A stretch of 64,000 bases of DNA, taken from the NCBI GenBank assembly GCA_964304625.1, contig OZ199839.1, forward strand, positions 3,286,001-3,350,000, in the 5' to 3' direction. Below are positions 47,248-58,925 of the stretch, piece by piece. Source of the DNA: Kudoa neothunni (taxonomy: Eukaryota > Cnidaria). The position numbers and the translations under genes are program-made. Numbering within the stretch: position 1 is the first letter of the stretch; every line of letters begins with the position of its first letter. The notes under the pieces were generated by a model, which searched no databases, was not told the DNA's origin, and was given only the letters and a program-made list of their open reading frames with translations.

Positions 47248-50200
47248 TTATTGATAAAATTTTTTGTTATTGTTGGCATATTCGCTGAGAAGATCGCACG
47301 GAATAAAATCATTTCTGTTTAATTTGCTGTTGTAGCTTTGCATAAGTTTTATCAGGTTGTCGGCGCCATAGTCATCCACGAATTTGAATGGTCCTCCGAG
47401 ACTAGGTGGAAATCCCAGCCCAAAAACGCTAGCTATATCTCCATCTGAAGGCGATTGCAATACACCTTCTTGAAGACACATAATTGATTCGTTTATAAAT
47501 TTGCAAACTAATCGCATTCTTATTTCATCGCAAGTGTCAGGTGTCACCATTTGGCTGTTAGATCCCATCAATCCGCGAAATTCGTCACTGACCACGGGAT
47601 AAAAAGACCAATTTTTTGATGTGAGTTTTGATAATGTTTGCAAAGGTTTCATTATTTTCGAACTAAATTTTTATTTTTAAATTCATATTTGTGTGATGTC
47701 GTGGATAAAAAAACAATTTTACTTCATAGTGGAATAACAGAAAATGCCCTTCTTTGATTTTTTACCCAAATTTCCACATTCCATCAAAGATTTCAGCACA
47801 CCAATGTCCACATAATCAAATCTAACCGAATAGAACAGCTATGAATAATAGAATATTATCTACCTGGGAGAGAATTGTTTGCGTAAATATTCAGAAACAA
47901 TATAACACACATCAACACCAATGCAATCAATCAGCGAAACATTTCCCATATTAAATCCAAATGTTTGACTTTGTTGATCGATTAGAATAGGAGACACTCC
48001 CTCCTATTCGAAGAAGTATGTGGATTAGTTCAACCAACTTGAAAATTAGTAAGCTCACTTTTAAAAGCATTAGGATTTCAGTGAGGGTTGCAAAAAGAAC
48101 CCTAGAAGTGAAAAAACCAGGACAATCCTAAATATTATAGTAATTTACAATTAAGTTCCAACAGAATAAAATAACAAAATACTTTCACAACCACGCAAAG
48201 TTTTCCTTGTTTTCGGCCGATATCAACTGCTCGAGCTGAAAGAAATATTTAAAAAACTAATAAACGTTAATTAACTTACCGAGAGTTTCTTTAGACACTG
48301 TTGGATGTGTAACCACTTCCAACAGCTCCATTCGTGGAACTGGAGAAAAATAATGAAGTCCAATAATCTAAATCCATGAGATTCACCATGAATCAGTCCA
48401 ATATTTTAATGACATACATTTTCCGGCCTTTTCGCGTCAGAAATAATCTAATGATTTTAAACTTAAAAGAAAGAAAATAATTGTCTCCCATAAAGTACCT
48501 CTTTTAATGATAATGCAGATGTGTTGGTCGCAATAAGAGTGTTGGGATGGGTGATGTTTTCCAGTTTGGATATTATTTTCTTTTTTGCGCCCAACTCCTC
48601 GTTAATCGCTTCAATGACAACCTCACAATTTTTTAGATCTTGAATATTGTTGGTAAATTTCGTTTCGTTAAAGATTCGTTCCTTTTGAAATGTGGATAGT
48701 TTTTTGGATTCAACCTTTTTTTCTAGACTACGAGTCCATGACACCTAGGGCCCACTCCAAATTTAGTTACCTGGATTTTAGCTGTTTATAATTTGAAACC
48801 AACTTCTCCTCCGAAATATCCATGCACACAACACCAAATTTTCCGTTAATTGCACTAACCTATTTATTGGCTGTTTAAAAAATTGAATTGACATGATTTT
48901 GATTCAAAAATTCCAAAAAACCCGCTCCCTCATCTAAATCTAAATGGCACTTATTTAAATTTTAAAATCATATTTGTCACTTCTTAATATCGCGGTATAA
49001 ATAATTTTATTACTAAAAATTAAATAACACTTTTTATAGTTTTGTTATTGTAAAAAATATCATTTATTCGAGGTCAGTAAGCTAACTGCTATTTCATCCA
49101 TTCATAAATCTATTGAAGGGTTAGGCTTTTCAGATTTAAATAAGGAAATGGATCTTAAAGTTAAAAATGAATTTGTGATTATAAACTAAGCAGACCGATA
49201 AATCAGTAAATTACTGCTAGAAAAATAAGCATTATAAGAGACTATTTAATGATGTATACTAATATCATTTTATTTTTTATTGATTCAGCATTTAATAAAA
49301 TAAGAGTTTCGCCAGCCTAAATAACTCATCGGGTCAATTCTAACTTAAACTTCTTTATAAATGTCGTAAAATTGGTAAATTGATACAAAATTAATCTAAA
49401 AAATATTCAAAAGAAACGTTTTACCGTGTGCGTTTAAGTTTTTTTAAGATTAATCAGAACTAAGAGGCGTCGATTTTTTTTAATATTTCGACTTTTATTT
49501 CCGGGAACACTCGAAATCTTCCTAAAATGATTTAAATGAGTGGTAACATGATAGTATGTTGTTGAATGGATCCATTTAGAGAAAAAGGAAAGTAAATTAG
49601 CTAATAAATATTGCAAAGTGAAATTACCTCTATGTCAAATGGAATTTACGAGCATATAAAGTCAACGAAACATATTTCGTTAAAAACGCATCTTAAGACA
49701 CTTCTCTGGAGTTATTTTTTAATCCTCCGATGCCTGGACGCGGACAGAGTGTCCACTATGTCGGTTTTCTTAAAATATAATATCCTTTTATAGTCTCTTA
49801 ATATTTACATTTATTGTATTTTATTACAATGGAATTTTCATGTCGTCTACTAAATTCTATCTAATTTTTTAAAGTCTAAGATATATAAATCGCTGATTTA
49901 AAAAAAAGTTCCACGTATGCCTGGAGGTGGGCACGATGTCTAGAAAAGTGTGTTTTAAACTTACTATTCTAATAAAAATTTCATAATATTGATATTTTAC
50001 GTACCAATTCTGAAAGAATTATTTTATATTTCCAATTAAAGTTAGTCAGGTTAAAATGAGTTATAGTCGTAAAAATTCTAAGAGGGATGTTCACTTCCAA
50101 GCATTTAAGAGGATGGCACTCCAGTATATCCCGATGGTTTTCTAGATAATGCATTATGAATTTCATAACAATGAGGTTTTAAAAAATTAAATGAGTAAAG

Positions 50201-53200
50201 AAATAAAATTTAAAATTTTTATTCTTATTCTTATTTGAGCATAGTCATCATTTTTATGTGTATTCAATTGAGACAAGATATGTCTACAAATAATTGTGGA
50301 CCGTGTGATTCTCTAATCTAGTCAATCACGAAGTTATCTTAGCTTTTCAAATTTTCCCAGAAATTTCTAATATATTCTGAAACATCACCGATACGTTTAT
50401 GTTATTCTCCATTGATCTGGAATATTCTACGCCATTTTTTGGATAAAACAGGGTTTTCGTAGGATGTCATCAGCCTAACAAAAATAATGGCGAGGGATTT
50501 ATGTTTATTTCATCCGAGGATTCTGATATAAGTTGATCCAAAAATATTGAGAAAATACACACAATTATTGATGGACCCATCAACGTCATTCTTGTGAAGG
50601 AGGGTGGACAATGACAAGTAATATTCACGGCCAATTCGAATCGAACGGCAAACAAACTCTGTAAATATATTTGATATGAACTAAGGTTTTACATTAGTGA
50701 TTCCCAACCGGGATTCAACTGAACCCTTTGGTTTCAATGAGCAAGTGCCAGAGGTTCGAGTCGACTCGACTGATGTGGAAATTTCTTATTGTTCGTTCTG
50801 CGCAGTTTTTATCAGATCCAAGAATACTATAAGTAAGTTTCCTATTTTCATATAACTACAAAGATTGTCATAACGACTAAAAAATATTTTAAAAAAATAA
50901 CTTTTTTATTTAAATCATTTATTTTTTAAACCGAAGAATTGATGAAAAGTATTCCAAATTTTTACAATATATGTATATATTTTATTTTAAATGTACACTT
51001 ATTAATCTATATACCAATAATTCGTCCATTCACATATAAATATTAATTATTTATAATATTTAAAATAATGATTATTTTGAATAAAAAATATGTTGTATCT
51101 GAGGACTTCATAGAGTAATCATAAAAAGACATGGGATGAAAATTTATTATTCTATAAAGGAAGGGCTAGGCAAGATCGAAAATGTTGAGATTTACTGTAT
51201 TAGACGTTGGATAATAGCTGTATTATACAACATAACAGACGCAGCAGCACACAATGCATTTCAATTGCATGGGACTAGGACCCTCAATTTCTTAGCTAAT
51301 ACAAGCTTAAATACAGAAGATAAATCCTCAAAAAAGCTGTCAGTGTAACTTTTAGTGGAATTCAAAACAATTATACAAAATAACAATGAAAAGATAAACG
51401 ATGCGGCATAAATTGGAGTACGTGCGATCAATCCACTTGTGATGAATAAAGAATAAAGTTAATAAAATGTAAAAAATGTTTTACCAAATAATTCATTGTT
51501 TATTTATCTCTTTCAATGTTTTTTCTGGGGTGGACACAGTGTCCACCTCCAGGCATGTGCGTAAGTTTTTTCCCTGGGTATCGGAGGGTTAAGGATAGAC
51601 AAAATGGCATAATTAAGAAGGTTTTGATTTACGTTATTGTTTCTGACCAACTTCCGCTATCACTGTTTGATAAGGAAATTTTTCAGGGTGAATTTTTTAA
51701 TTTGTTTTAATTGTCGGTGTCCGCACTTATTCGTCGAATTTTTAAAAACAAACGTCGACTTCTAATTAGAAAACATCTATTTTGCAAGTAAATGCTCAAT
51801 AAAAACAATTTTTTTAATCCTAAGTGATTTCAATGTCACATAGTTAATCTCACAGTATCTTCGCATTATTTTGGTATATATCAGTCCAATTAAAAATTTA
51901 TACTAACATGTGATACGTAATTTGGCTGCGGCTAAAATAAAAAAAAATTAAACCTATAAATTTGAGTGGTATGCGTGCGCTTTAATCTTTACATTCTCCA
52001 TTTTTGTAGGTGCTATGTGCAGCTACGCGTTTATAATCTGCTATACTAATTATTTTGTACTATTTAAATCAATTATAATGCGTCGTAAAAATAATAGAAT
52101 TTACCGCGCATCAAACACAAAACAAAGTATATATATTCAGCAATTAGCGGATTAATATTGTATGGAAGTCTTAAATAAAAAAACAGTTCATAATTCAATA
52201 AGTTGAGAAGTTATTTGCATTATAAGTTTTAATCCTAAACAGAATGTGTGCGCACGCATTGTGATGTTCTATCACAGAAACTCTTATTTATAAACCATAT
52301 ACAGATTTAATTTTTCATCATCTACTATGTTTAATTATTTATGACCTTTTGATCGAGTCGATGCGTAAAGTATAATTAGGGAAATGTGCATTACAAATTT
52401 ATATCCATCGTAAACTGTATGTGCGCAAGCGCATTCGCACCATGTGTTTTAATCCCCAAAACTCTTACTTTCATGTTGTGTACAGATTTTATTTTTAAAA
52501 TCTACCAACTTAATTATTTCTAATTTTTTAGAGTGAAATAATGAATTGGAAATAATTAAAATCAAAACGAGCGACATCTAAATATTATTTACCGCGAAAA
52601 TTACTACCTACTTCCTTATCTCCATCCTTAATTATATGAAAAATTTGAATACAAATAATCTAAATGAAAAAAATAGAATTTCGCTTCGTTTTTACGAGAA
52701 AATTAGATCAAAAATTCTCATTTTTAAATTCAACTCTGGATTGGGGAGCGGGCGAATAATGAGATTTAAATTAATTTAATTTGACTGTTTAAAGTTGAAT
52801 TTTTACTAAATATACCTCAGTAATTCCACTTCCCATCAATCCAGACCCGACAATTCCAATAGAACTAAATTTATATTTTATAAGATATAATATTATCTTC
52901 CAAAAGTATTAATTTTACTTTGTTAAACTTTGAATGGCTCCATAGTCTTGATTTTTCAATTTACTCTTTGATTATTGTAAAAATACCCATCTCAAATATT
53001 ACAATAATACTTGATTTTTATAGATTTCAAACATATTTTTGCTGGTTTTGGTCATTATTAAATCACCAAAGGCCTAATATAAATAAATAATTAAAAGATA
53101 TTATACCGAATAAAAAAACCTCTGATTCTATGGCATATTGTTTGGAGAGACTCAATGGATGAGTGAGAAATTTGCTGAAAACCTTAATGAGGATTTTTTA

Positions 53201-54574
53201 AAAAGAATTCAACAAAACTAATAATGTAACCTCTAAAATTTTAAATGGAGCCTCATATTGAGAATTCACGAAGAGATGTGCATATTGTTTTGCCAACCAT
53301 ATTCCAAGGTAATATTTCAACTTTTTATAGTGTAACAATAGTGGATTTTTGTTGGTTTTATGGGCTGAATTCAGCGCATATTCAATAGCGACATTTTTTA
53401 ATAGATCTAACGAAGCTATGGGCGCAGATTTTAACCCCGGACCTACAGGCTCAACAACTCTATTTAGATAACCCATTTTTTGTGCTTTTGCTGGACTCTT
53501 CAAACACCCACAAACTATCATCATTATGGCACTTTTAAAGTCGATCTAAAGTCAAATAAGATGAGTTTCTTTGGAAGATTTTGGCACTTTATTGAAAGAT
53601 TTCACACAACCTCCAGCGGCGGGAATCAATCCAAGTCGTACTTCTGGGAAACCTATTTTGGTAGAATTGTAGTTCAACCCCACAGAGCCAGTGCAAGCCA
53701 TCGCGAATTCAAGACCTCCTCCAAGGCAGTGGCCATTTATTGCGGCCACAATTGGCACATCGAAATTCTACACATGTATCGATTATTAGTCTTGACAATT
53801 CCACTTTTTTCTTTTGTGTAGAATTAATTAATTATCATAACTATTTAATTAAACTTCAATATATTATTTCCTCAGCACACAATAGAATTTAATGTATAGT
53901 CTTAAAGATATCTGTGTATTGGTGAAACAAACCTGTAATTGTATGAGAATTTTTTGGGCATCCGATGAAAGTGCCTCCCCCTACAACTAAATTAAATATT
54001 ATCAGCCGTTATACTGATCACTTCTTTGGATGAACTAACATTTTTTAGGATTCTAATTAAAAATTGAGTAATGATTTGATCAAAAATTGAATCTACTTAA
54101 TATCAGCGCCAACACAAAAATTATCTAAATTTTTTGACATAATAACAACCCCTTTAAGATCGGGGTATTGCAAGCTCAGTTTATCGATTGATGTCACTAT
54201 AGATTGAAGGTTTTTCGAATTTATCAAATTCATCTAGATAAATTATAAACAATTTTTATATTGTATAATTTTTGGGAATACCTTATTATTTGATGAACCG
54301 AATTTAATAATGCCGACTTCCCTTTCAATAGACGTTTCAATGGAAAAATCTGAGCTTTCCTTACTTACATTATCATTATTGTTATTGTTGTTGTTGTTAT
54401 TATTATTATTATTATTCGCTTTTGAAATATCTACAGTTGAATATGAAATAATAAAATCAATCAATTTTTACTTGAAAAATATCGACGTTCTTCAAAACGA
54501 TGTGACAAGTTGGAGCACATGGTTGATTTTTTGCTGCATCTGGAGGGGTGAACCATCCGCAAATATACTACCAT
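47248..54574 (-). CDS. HADHA: Mitochondrial trifunctional enzyme subunit alpha (20 exons, 798 aa)
   Basis: Long-chain enoyl-CoA hydratase and 3-hydroxyacyl-CoA dehydrogenase of mitochondrial beta-oxidation. Exons in transcript order (high to low coordinate): 54574-54472, 54430-54282, 54233-54097, 54052-54022, 53980-53933, 53767-53588, 53545-53231, 53182-53120, 53073-53011, 52965-52919, 52864-52816, 48859-48771, 48727-48499, 48447-48418, 48367-48280, 48235-48183, 48127-48059, 48003-47864, 47821-47723, 47662-47248. They sum to 2397 nt. The N-terminus is Arg- and Ser-rich, ending RRYFS, as in mitochondrial presequences. A poly-Asn run follows (about residues 40-53). The hydratase part shows AAINGHCLGGGLE and FPEVRLGLIP with both catalytic Glu. 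The dehydrogenase part has the NAD motif GSGLMGSG and catalytic GLHYFSPV. The end, NNKKFYQ, closely matches animal HADHA. Intron 11 (4 kb) contains a piggyBac element. Confidence 0.97.
48860..52815 (-). other. Long intron 11 of HADHA
   Basis: A 3.96 kb intron separating the Rossmann GxGxxG exon from the rest of the dehydrogenase domain. It contains the piggyBac element at 49723-51588. The remainder is AT-rich with no gene supported. Confidence 0.85.
49723..51588 (+). mobile_element. piggyBac element, decayed, in HADHA intron
   Basis: TTAA flanks at 49719-49722 and 51589-51592. The left end is TCCTCCGATGCCTGG and the right end, read inward, CCCTCCGATACCCAGGG. A motif around TGCCTGGAGGTGGACAC recurs near 49730, 49918 and 51535. 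A plus-strand frame at 51136-51348 contains RRWIIAVLYNITDAAAHNAF, matching the conserved end of the piggyBac transposase domain (RW...NLID.A..NA). Frames are fragmented. It is antisense to HADHA. Confidence 0.8.
54282..54430 (-). repeat. Coding trinucleotide repeat (poly-Asn) in HADHA exon 2
   Basis: An AAT/AAC triplet tract at about 54373-54416 encodes 14 consecutive Asn between the mitochondrial presequence and the hydratase domain. The mix of AAT and AAC suggests it has been stable for some time. Confidence 0.85.
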
Positions 54575-54742
54575 AACATTAAGGGGGAATTGGCGGTAAT
54601 TCTACCTAATGACCGTTTCATTGTTGCGCTAGCTGACGTTATCATCATAATTAGGAGGAAATTTTCGAAGCAAAATCAATTTTAATTCTGTGTGCGCGTG
54701 CGTGTTGTATTTTCGGAGCAATATTAACAACACACGCTGCTA
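54575..54742. promoter_or_regulatory. Shared divergent promoter of HADHA and RBMX2
   Basis: Only 168 bp separate the two start codons, which point away from each other, so both 5' UTRs and promoters must fit here. Within it lie GCTGACGTTATC (a CRE-like TGACGT at about 54632) and an alternating GC-rich GTGTGCGCGTGCGTG near 54690. No TATA box is evident. The motif assignments are suggestive only. Confidence 0.6.
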
Positions 54743-55630
54743 ATGAACCCTCTAACGTATTTTTTTACATTTGACTTGTTGAAATTTTTCACAAAAATTT
54801 TTTTATTCTACAAAAAAGTAACACACGAAATATATGCAAACTAAATGAGGATGAACTAAAAGCTGGCATTTTTGATCACAAAATCTCATGGCACTCTGAT
54901 TACAGTCATTCAGCTTATATTTTTGTTGGTATCCAAACTTTATAAAGAGCCGTTTTGTTTTAATTTCAGTTAATAGGAGGTTTGCCTTATGAACTAACTG
55001 AAGGAGATATTATTTGTGTTTTTTCACAGTAAATATTATCTATTAATCAATTTGACTTTATTGTATTGTATTAAATTTTGTTTTCTCGTATATAGATACG
55101 GAGAAATCGTAAATATTCATTTGGTGAGAGACCAAAAAACCGGAAAATCTAAAGGTTTTGGTTTTGTTGCTTACGAAGATCAACGCAGCACCATTTTGGC
55201 TGTAGATAACCTTAATAGTATCAAAGTAGATGTGGTTAAGTGTTGATTTTGTATTGGATTTTTTAATTCGGTAGTTGGGTGGAAGAACAATTAGAGTTGA
55301 TCATGTTTCCGATTTTAAACCTCCAAAATCCGGTGAAAAGGATAAATTTGGAAATCGACTACTTCTAACTCCTCGAAATTGCTCACGAGGCGCACCAACA
55401 ACCTCTAATGAGACTGAGAGTAATACCTCCAAAACTGCCTCACGCTCTGATAGAAATCGTGAGAGAATGAGGAGTCGATCACGTTCCAACGATAAATATC
55501 GAAAATCTTCTCCTCGACGCTCTAATCATTCCAGATCAAAGTATCGTTTAATTTACCACTTTTATTTGATGTATTAAATTTGCATTTTTATAGGTACTAC
55601 GATAGAAGAAGGTCTAGAGATCGCCATTAG
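54743..55630 (+). CDS. RBMX2: RNA-binding motif protein, X-linked 2 (Snu17/IST3 family), 202 aa
   Basis: Spliceosome-associated RRM protein (RES complex, yeast Ist3/Snu17). Exons: 54743-54756, 54819-54928, 54977-55028, 55096-55225, 55275-55540, 55594-55630, summing to 609 nt. The short first exon gives MNPLT, exactly as in animal RBMX2. [20 protein letters not shown] leads into one RRM at about residues 29-107. RNP2 is IFVGGL and RNP1 is [18 protein letters not shown] closes the domain. The tail (about 110-202) is rich in Arg, Ser and Lys ([17 protein letters not shown]) and ends RSRDRH. It is shorter than vertebrate RBMX2 because the tail is reduced. It is divergent from HADHA. Confidence 0.96.
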
Positions 55631-57376
55631 TGTGTTTTTGGGGAAACAATTTATCACGGGTTTAAATACACTCTTATTTTGTTTTTATAGCTTTGTAATG
55701 AATTTATTTGTTTGCATTAAGAATGATCTCATAATGTGGATTTAATATTTTTTTCATTTTTATTCGTTTTAGGGGAGTCGGTTTAAACCGAAGTTGAATT
55801 TTAAGCACATTCGATATAATTTAGCTTTCTGATGAATCCAAAAAACTTCCCAATACGTGTTAAGTTTAAAACGATATTTTTTTATTTCATTCACTAAAAG
55901 AATATTTTTAAATTTAATTAAGGAATATTGAGAAAAATACCGGAAATTGCTTAAAATAATCTGTAATCATTTGTTTCCATGAGATTTAATTCCAAATCGT
56001 AATCTCTCGCAAATTCAAATTATTGGTTTTAATCGTCTAACAAAGCGTTTTACTACTTTCAATTATTGCCTTGCTTTTTGAAAATAAAATAATTACTACT
56101 TACGTTAATTTTTCCCATCCTGGTGTCCGTCCTCGCACCGATTTCAAGGGGTTCCCGAGAAAGCTTTCTGATTTAAAAAATAAGTCTGGTAAATTTATGA
56201 TATAACAAAATTAGTTTAATAAAATAACTTAGATGACTGGTGAATCCAATTTTAACAATATTCATTCATTCATTCATTATAATTTGGTATTTTTTAATAT
56301 TAGCGTAATTACTAAAAATGTCAAATATACTCTTGCGTTATTGTTTCTTATAAAGATTATTATTCGTTATAAAATTTACTTGTTTTTTTATTCATTTTGT
56401 AAAAAGGCCTGTAAAAATAACTGTTATTTAGTATTTTATCTGATGAAAACTAAAAATTTCCGATAAATATTTGTTGGTATTGCAGATTATGCGATTGGAA
56501 TGATTACTCATTTTACATCAGTCCATTCTTGCGAAACCAGATATTCCACGCTGGTCACCATATAAACAAAGCCACGAAATAAATTGTGTCGCTCTCTCAA
56601 ATACTTTGTCAAATTACCATGAGCTTATTGATATAAAACATCTACAAAAATCTCATTATATATTTTTTTGATATTTATTATTTATGTAATAATTCCTCCT
56701 TTTTTAACTTTTTATTTTAAAGCATACAGTAATTAACGAAAATAAAGATTTTGTATTGCAAAAATGTTTGGTTTATTATTAAAGCGATTTTTAAAAATTT
56801 TATGCAGTTTACCTTAATACATGTAAGTATACATATTGATTCAATAAATTTCATTAAATATTTTATTATAATAAATTGTGCGCCACTTTCTACACTTTTT
56901 AGAGTTTTAATAATCCAAAAATAATTGCCGGGAGGGATTTCAACGTCATGAATCTTTTTAAGACCAAAAACAATTTGTTTCTCAGTGATTAATAATTGGT
57001 AATATATATTTTAATTAAATTGGTGAAAATCGATGGATAATGCAAGTTAAAATACTTATACGTATGTTCGGATTATGTATAATACAAAACGGGGTCCACA
57101 AGCAAGAAAGGTTAAGAACCGTCGCTATAAGTAAACAACGCTCGAACTATAAATAAATGGCATATGGCGCAAATTAATTATAACTTTATACAGATATAAT
57201 AAACTGCGCCAATACAAAATGTTATTTGAATATTAATTAAAGATGAATTAATCCCCTAACATCATAATATTACTTTTACAACCAAGAAATCAAAAAAGAG
57301 CATATGGACAATCATAATAATAACAACACCAGTAATTCAAAAAATATATAATTTTAATATTGTCAATAGGAATAAA
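55631..57376. other. Intergenic DNA between the convergent RBMX2 and SHMT 3' ends
   Basis: AT-rich, 1.75 kb, with an ATTC tetranucleotide run near 56262. No coding region or transposon end was found. Confidence 0.5.
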
Positions 57377-58925
57377 CTAACAGTCAGCTAATCCCGAAGC
57401 TATTGGGTACTGAGACATAAGCTGACGACAACGATCTCTAATTTGATCAAGTTTAACTCGTGCCTCAGCAAATCTATCTAATTTCAATGCTTCCGCGGCA
57501 GGTAATGGTTTCACGTTTTCAGCCTCATATGCCTCAACAACGGTCCTTGCGATATTTAACGCCTCAATGATGATATTGCAGATTTTTTCAATGCCTACTT
57601 GGTCAACACCTCTAGAGGTAACCGCAGGAGTGCCAATTCTTATACAACTCGGTCTCAAAATACTAGTATCAGTGGAACACGCATTTTTGTTCACACTAAC
57701 GTTAACATAGTTCAAATAATCTTCTGCATGATGACCATTGATTCCAAAAGAATTCTTTGTGTTTAATAAGATAATATGATTGTCGGTACCATTGGTGACC
57801 ACTTCGCAGTTATTTCTCATGAAATAATCAGCCATACAACGACTATTAGACAGCACCTAAAGAGATAAAAAGGAGATGTATGTATAGGTAGGCTTCAGAA
57901 ACGTATTGTAACCGATAGAATAAACGGTAGTATACCTGAGCAGCATAAGATCGAAATTCATCTGTGGCAACCTGTTTGAAACATGTGGCGACAGCGGCAA
58001 TCACATTGTTGTGAGGTCCACCTTGAAGGCCAGGAAAAACTGCGGCGTCAATTTTCGAAGCAAATTCCTCCTTGGTTGGGCCGGGTTTGAGCGAATAGAA
58101 GATCACACCCGATCGAGGGCCACGTAGCGTTTTATGGGTTGTTGTGGTGACGACATGAGCATGAGGGAAAGGTGATGGATAAACACCCCCGGCAATCAAT
58201 CCTGCTACGTGAGCCATATCAACCATCAAATACGCACCAATCATGTCGGCAATTTTTCTGAATCGAGCGAAATCCAAACGCCGTGAGTAACAACTGAATC
58301 CTGCAATAATGAGTGCGGGTCGCACAGCAAGGGCCAATTTTTCCAACTCTTCGTAATCAATGAGACTGGTCTTTTTATTCAGGCGATATGGTATGGATTC
58401 CCAAAAAATAGAAGTGGCCGATATTTTTCTTCGTGGTGTTTGAAAACCATGAGTCAAATGGCCACCATCTGGCAGATAAAGCCCCATAATTCTATCGTGT
58501 GGTTTCAGTAGTCCAGTGTAGACAGCAAAATTGGCTGGCGAGCCTGAATATGGCTGAACATTGACACCCCATTCAGATTCATCCAACCTATTATAAATTA
58601 AAGCCACACCAATGGTGTGACCAGGCATGTTAGATAACGCAAGCTATCAACAATGATTCAACTACCCAAATGCATTCAAAGCTCGCTTTTTACATAATGT
58701 TTCAATTTTATCTATCACATCCGTTCCGCCGTAATATCTCTCGCCAACTTTCCCTTCGGAGTACTTGTTGGTCAGGCACGAGCCTAAACAGTCAAGCACT
58801 GCTTTGCTTGTGTAGTTTTCCGATGCGATCAACTCGATGCCATCTTTTTGGCGCACGTACTCTTCTTTCAAAAGGTCGGACAGTTCACGATCATTTTCAA
58901 CCAAATTAGCACATAAATCTACCAT
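57377..58925 (-). CDS. SHMT: Serine hydroxymethyltransferase (3 exons, 463 aa)
   Basis: PLP enzyme that interconverts serine and glycine with tetrahydrofolate. Exons in transcript order: 58925-58666, 58587-57936, 57856-57377, totalling 1392 nt, the usual length of the family. It starts [20 protein letters not shown] with no evident presequence, so a cytosolic form is likely. Family motifs are [64 protein letters not shown] and the PLP-lysine motif [16 protein letters not shown]. The C-terminal part keeps GTPAVTSRG. Introns are 78 and 79 bp. All frames are open. Confidence 0.98.

Noticed and set aside
48745-48770. 26-bp intron in HADHA
   Set aside because: The next acceptor gives a 43-bp intron and a better match to HADHA.
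53480-53821. 113-codon plus-strand frame
   Set aside because: It is antisense to HADHA exons that carry catalytic motifs; it has no domain of its own.
54310-54576. Plus-strand frame with a long poly-Leu run
   Set aside because: It is the mirror of the poly-Asn tract in HADHA exon 2, not a membrane protein.
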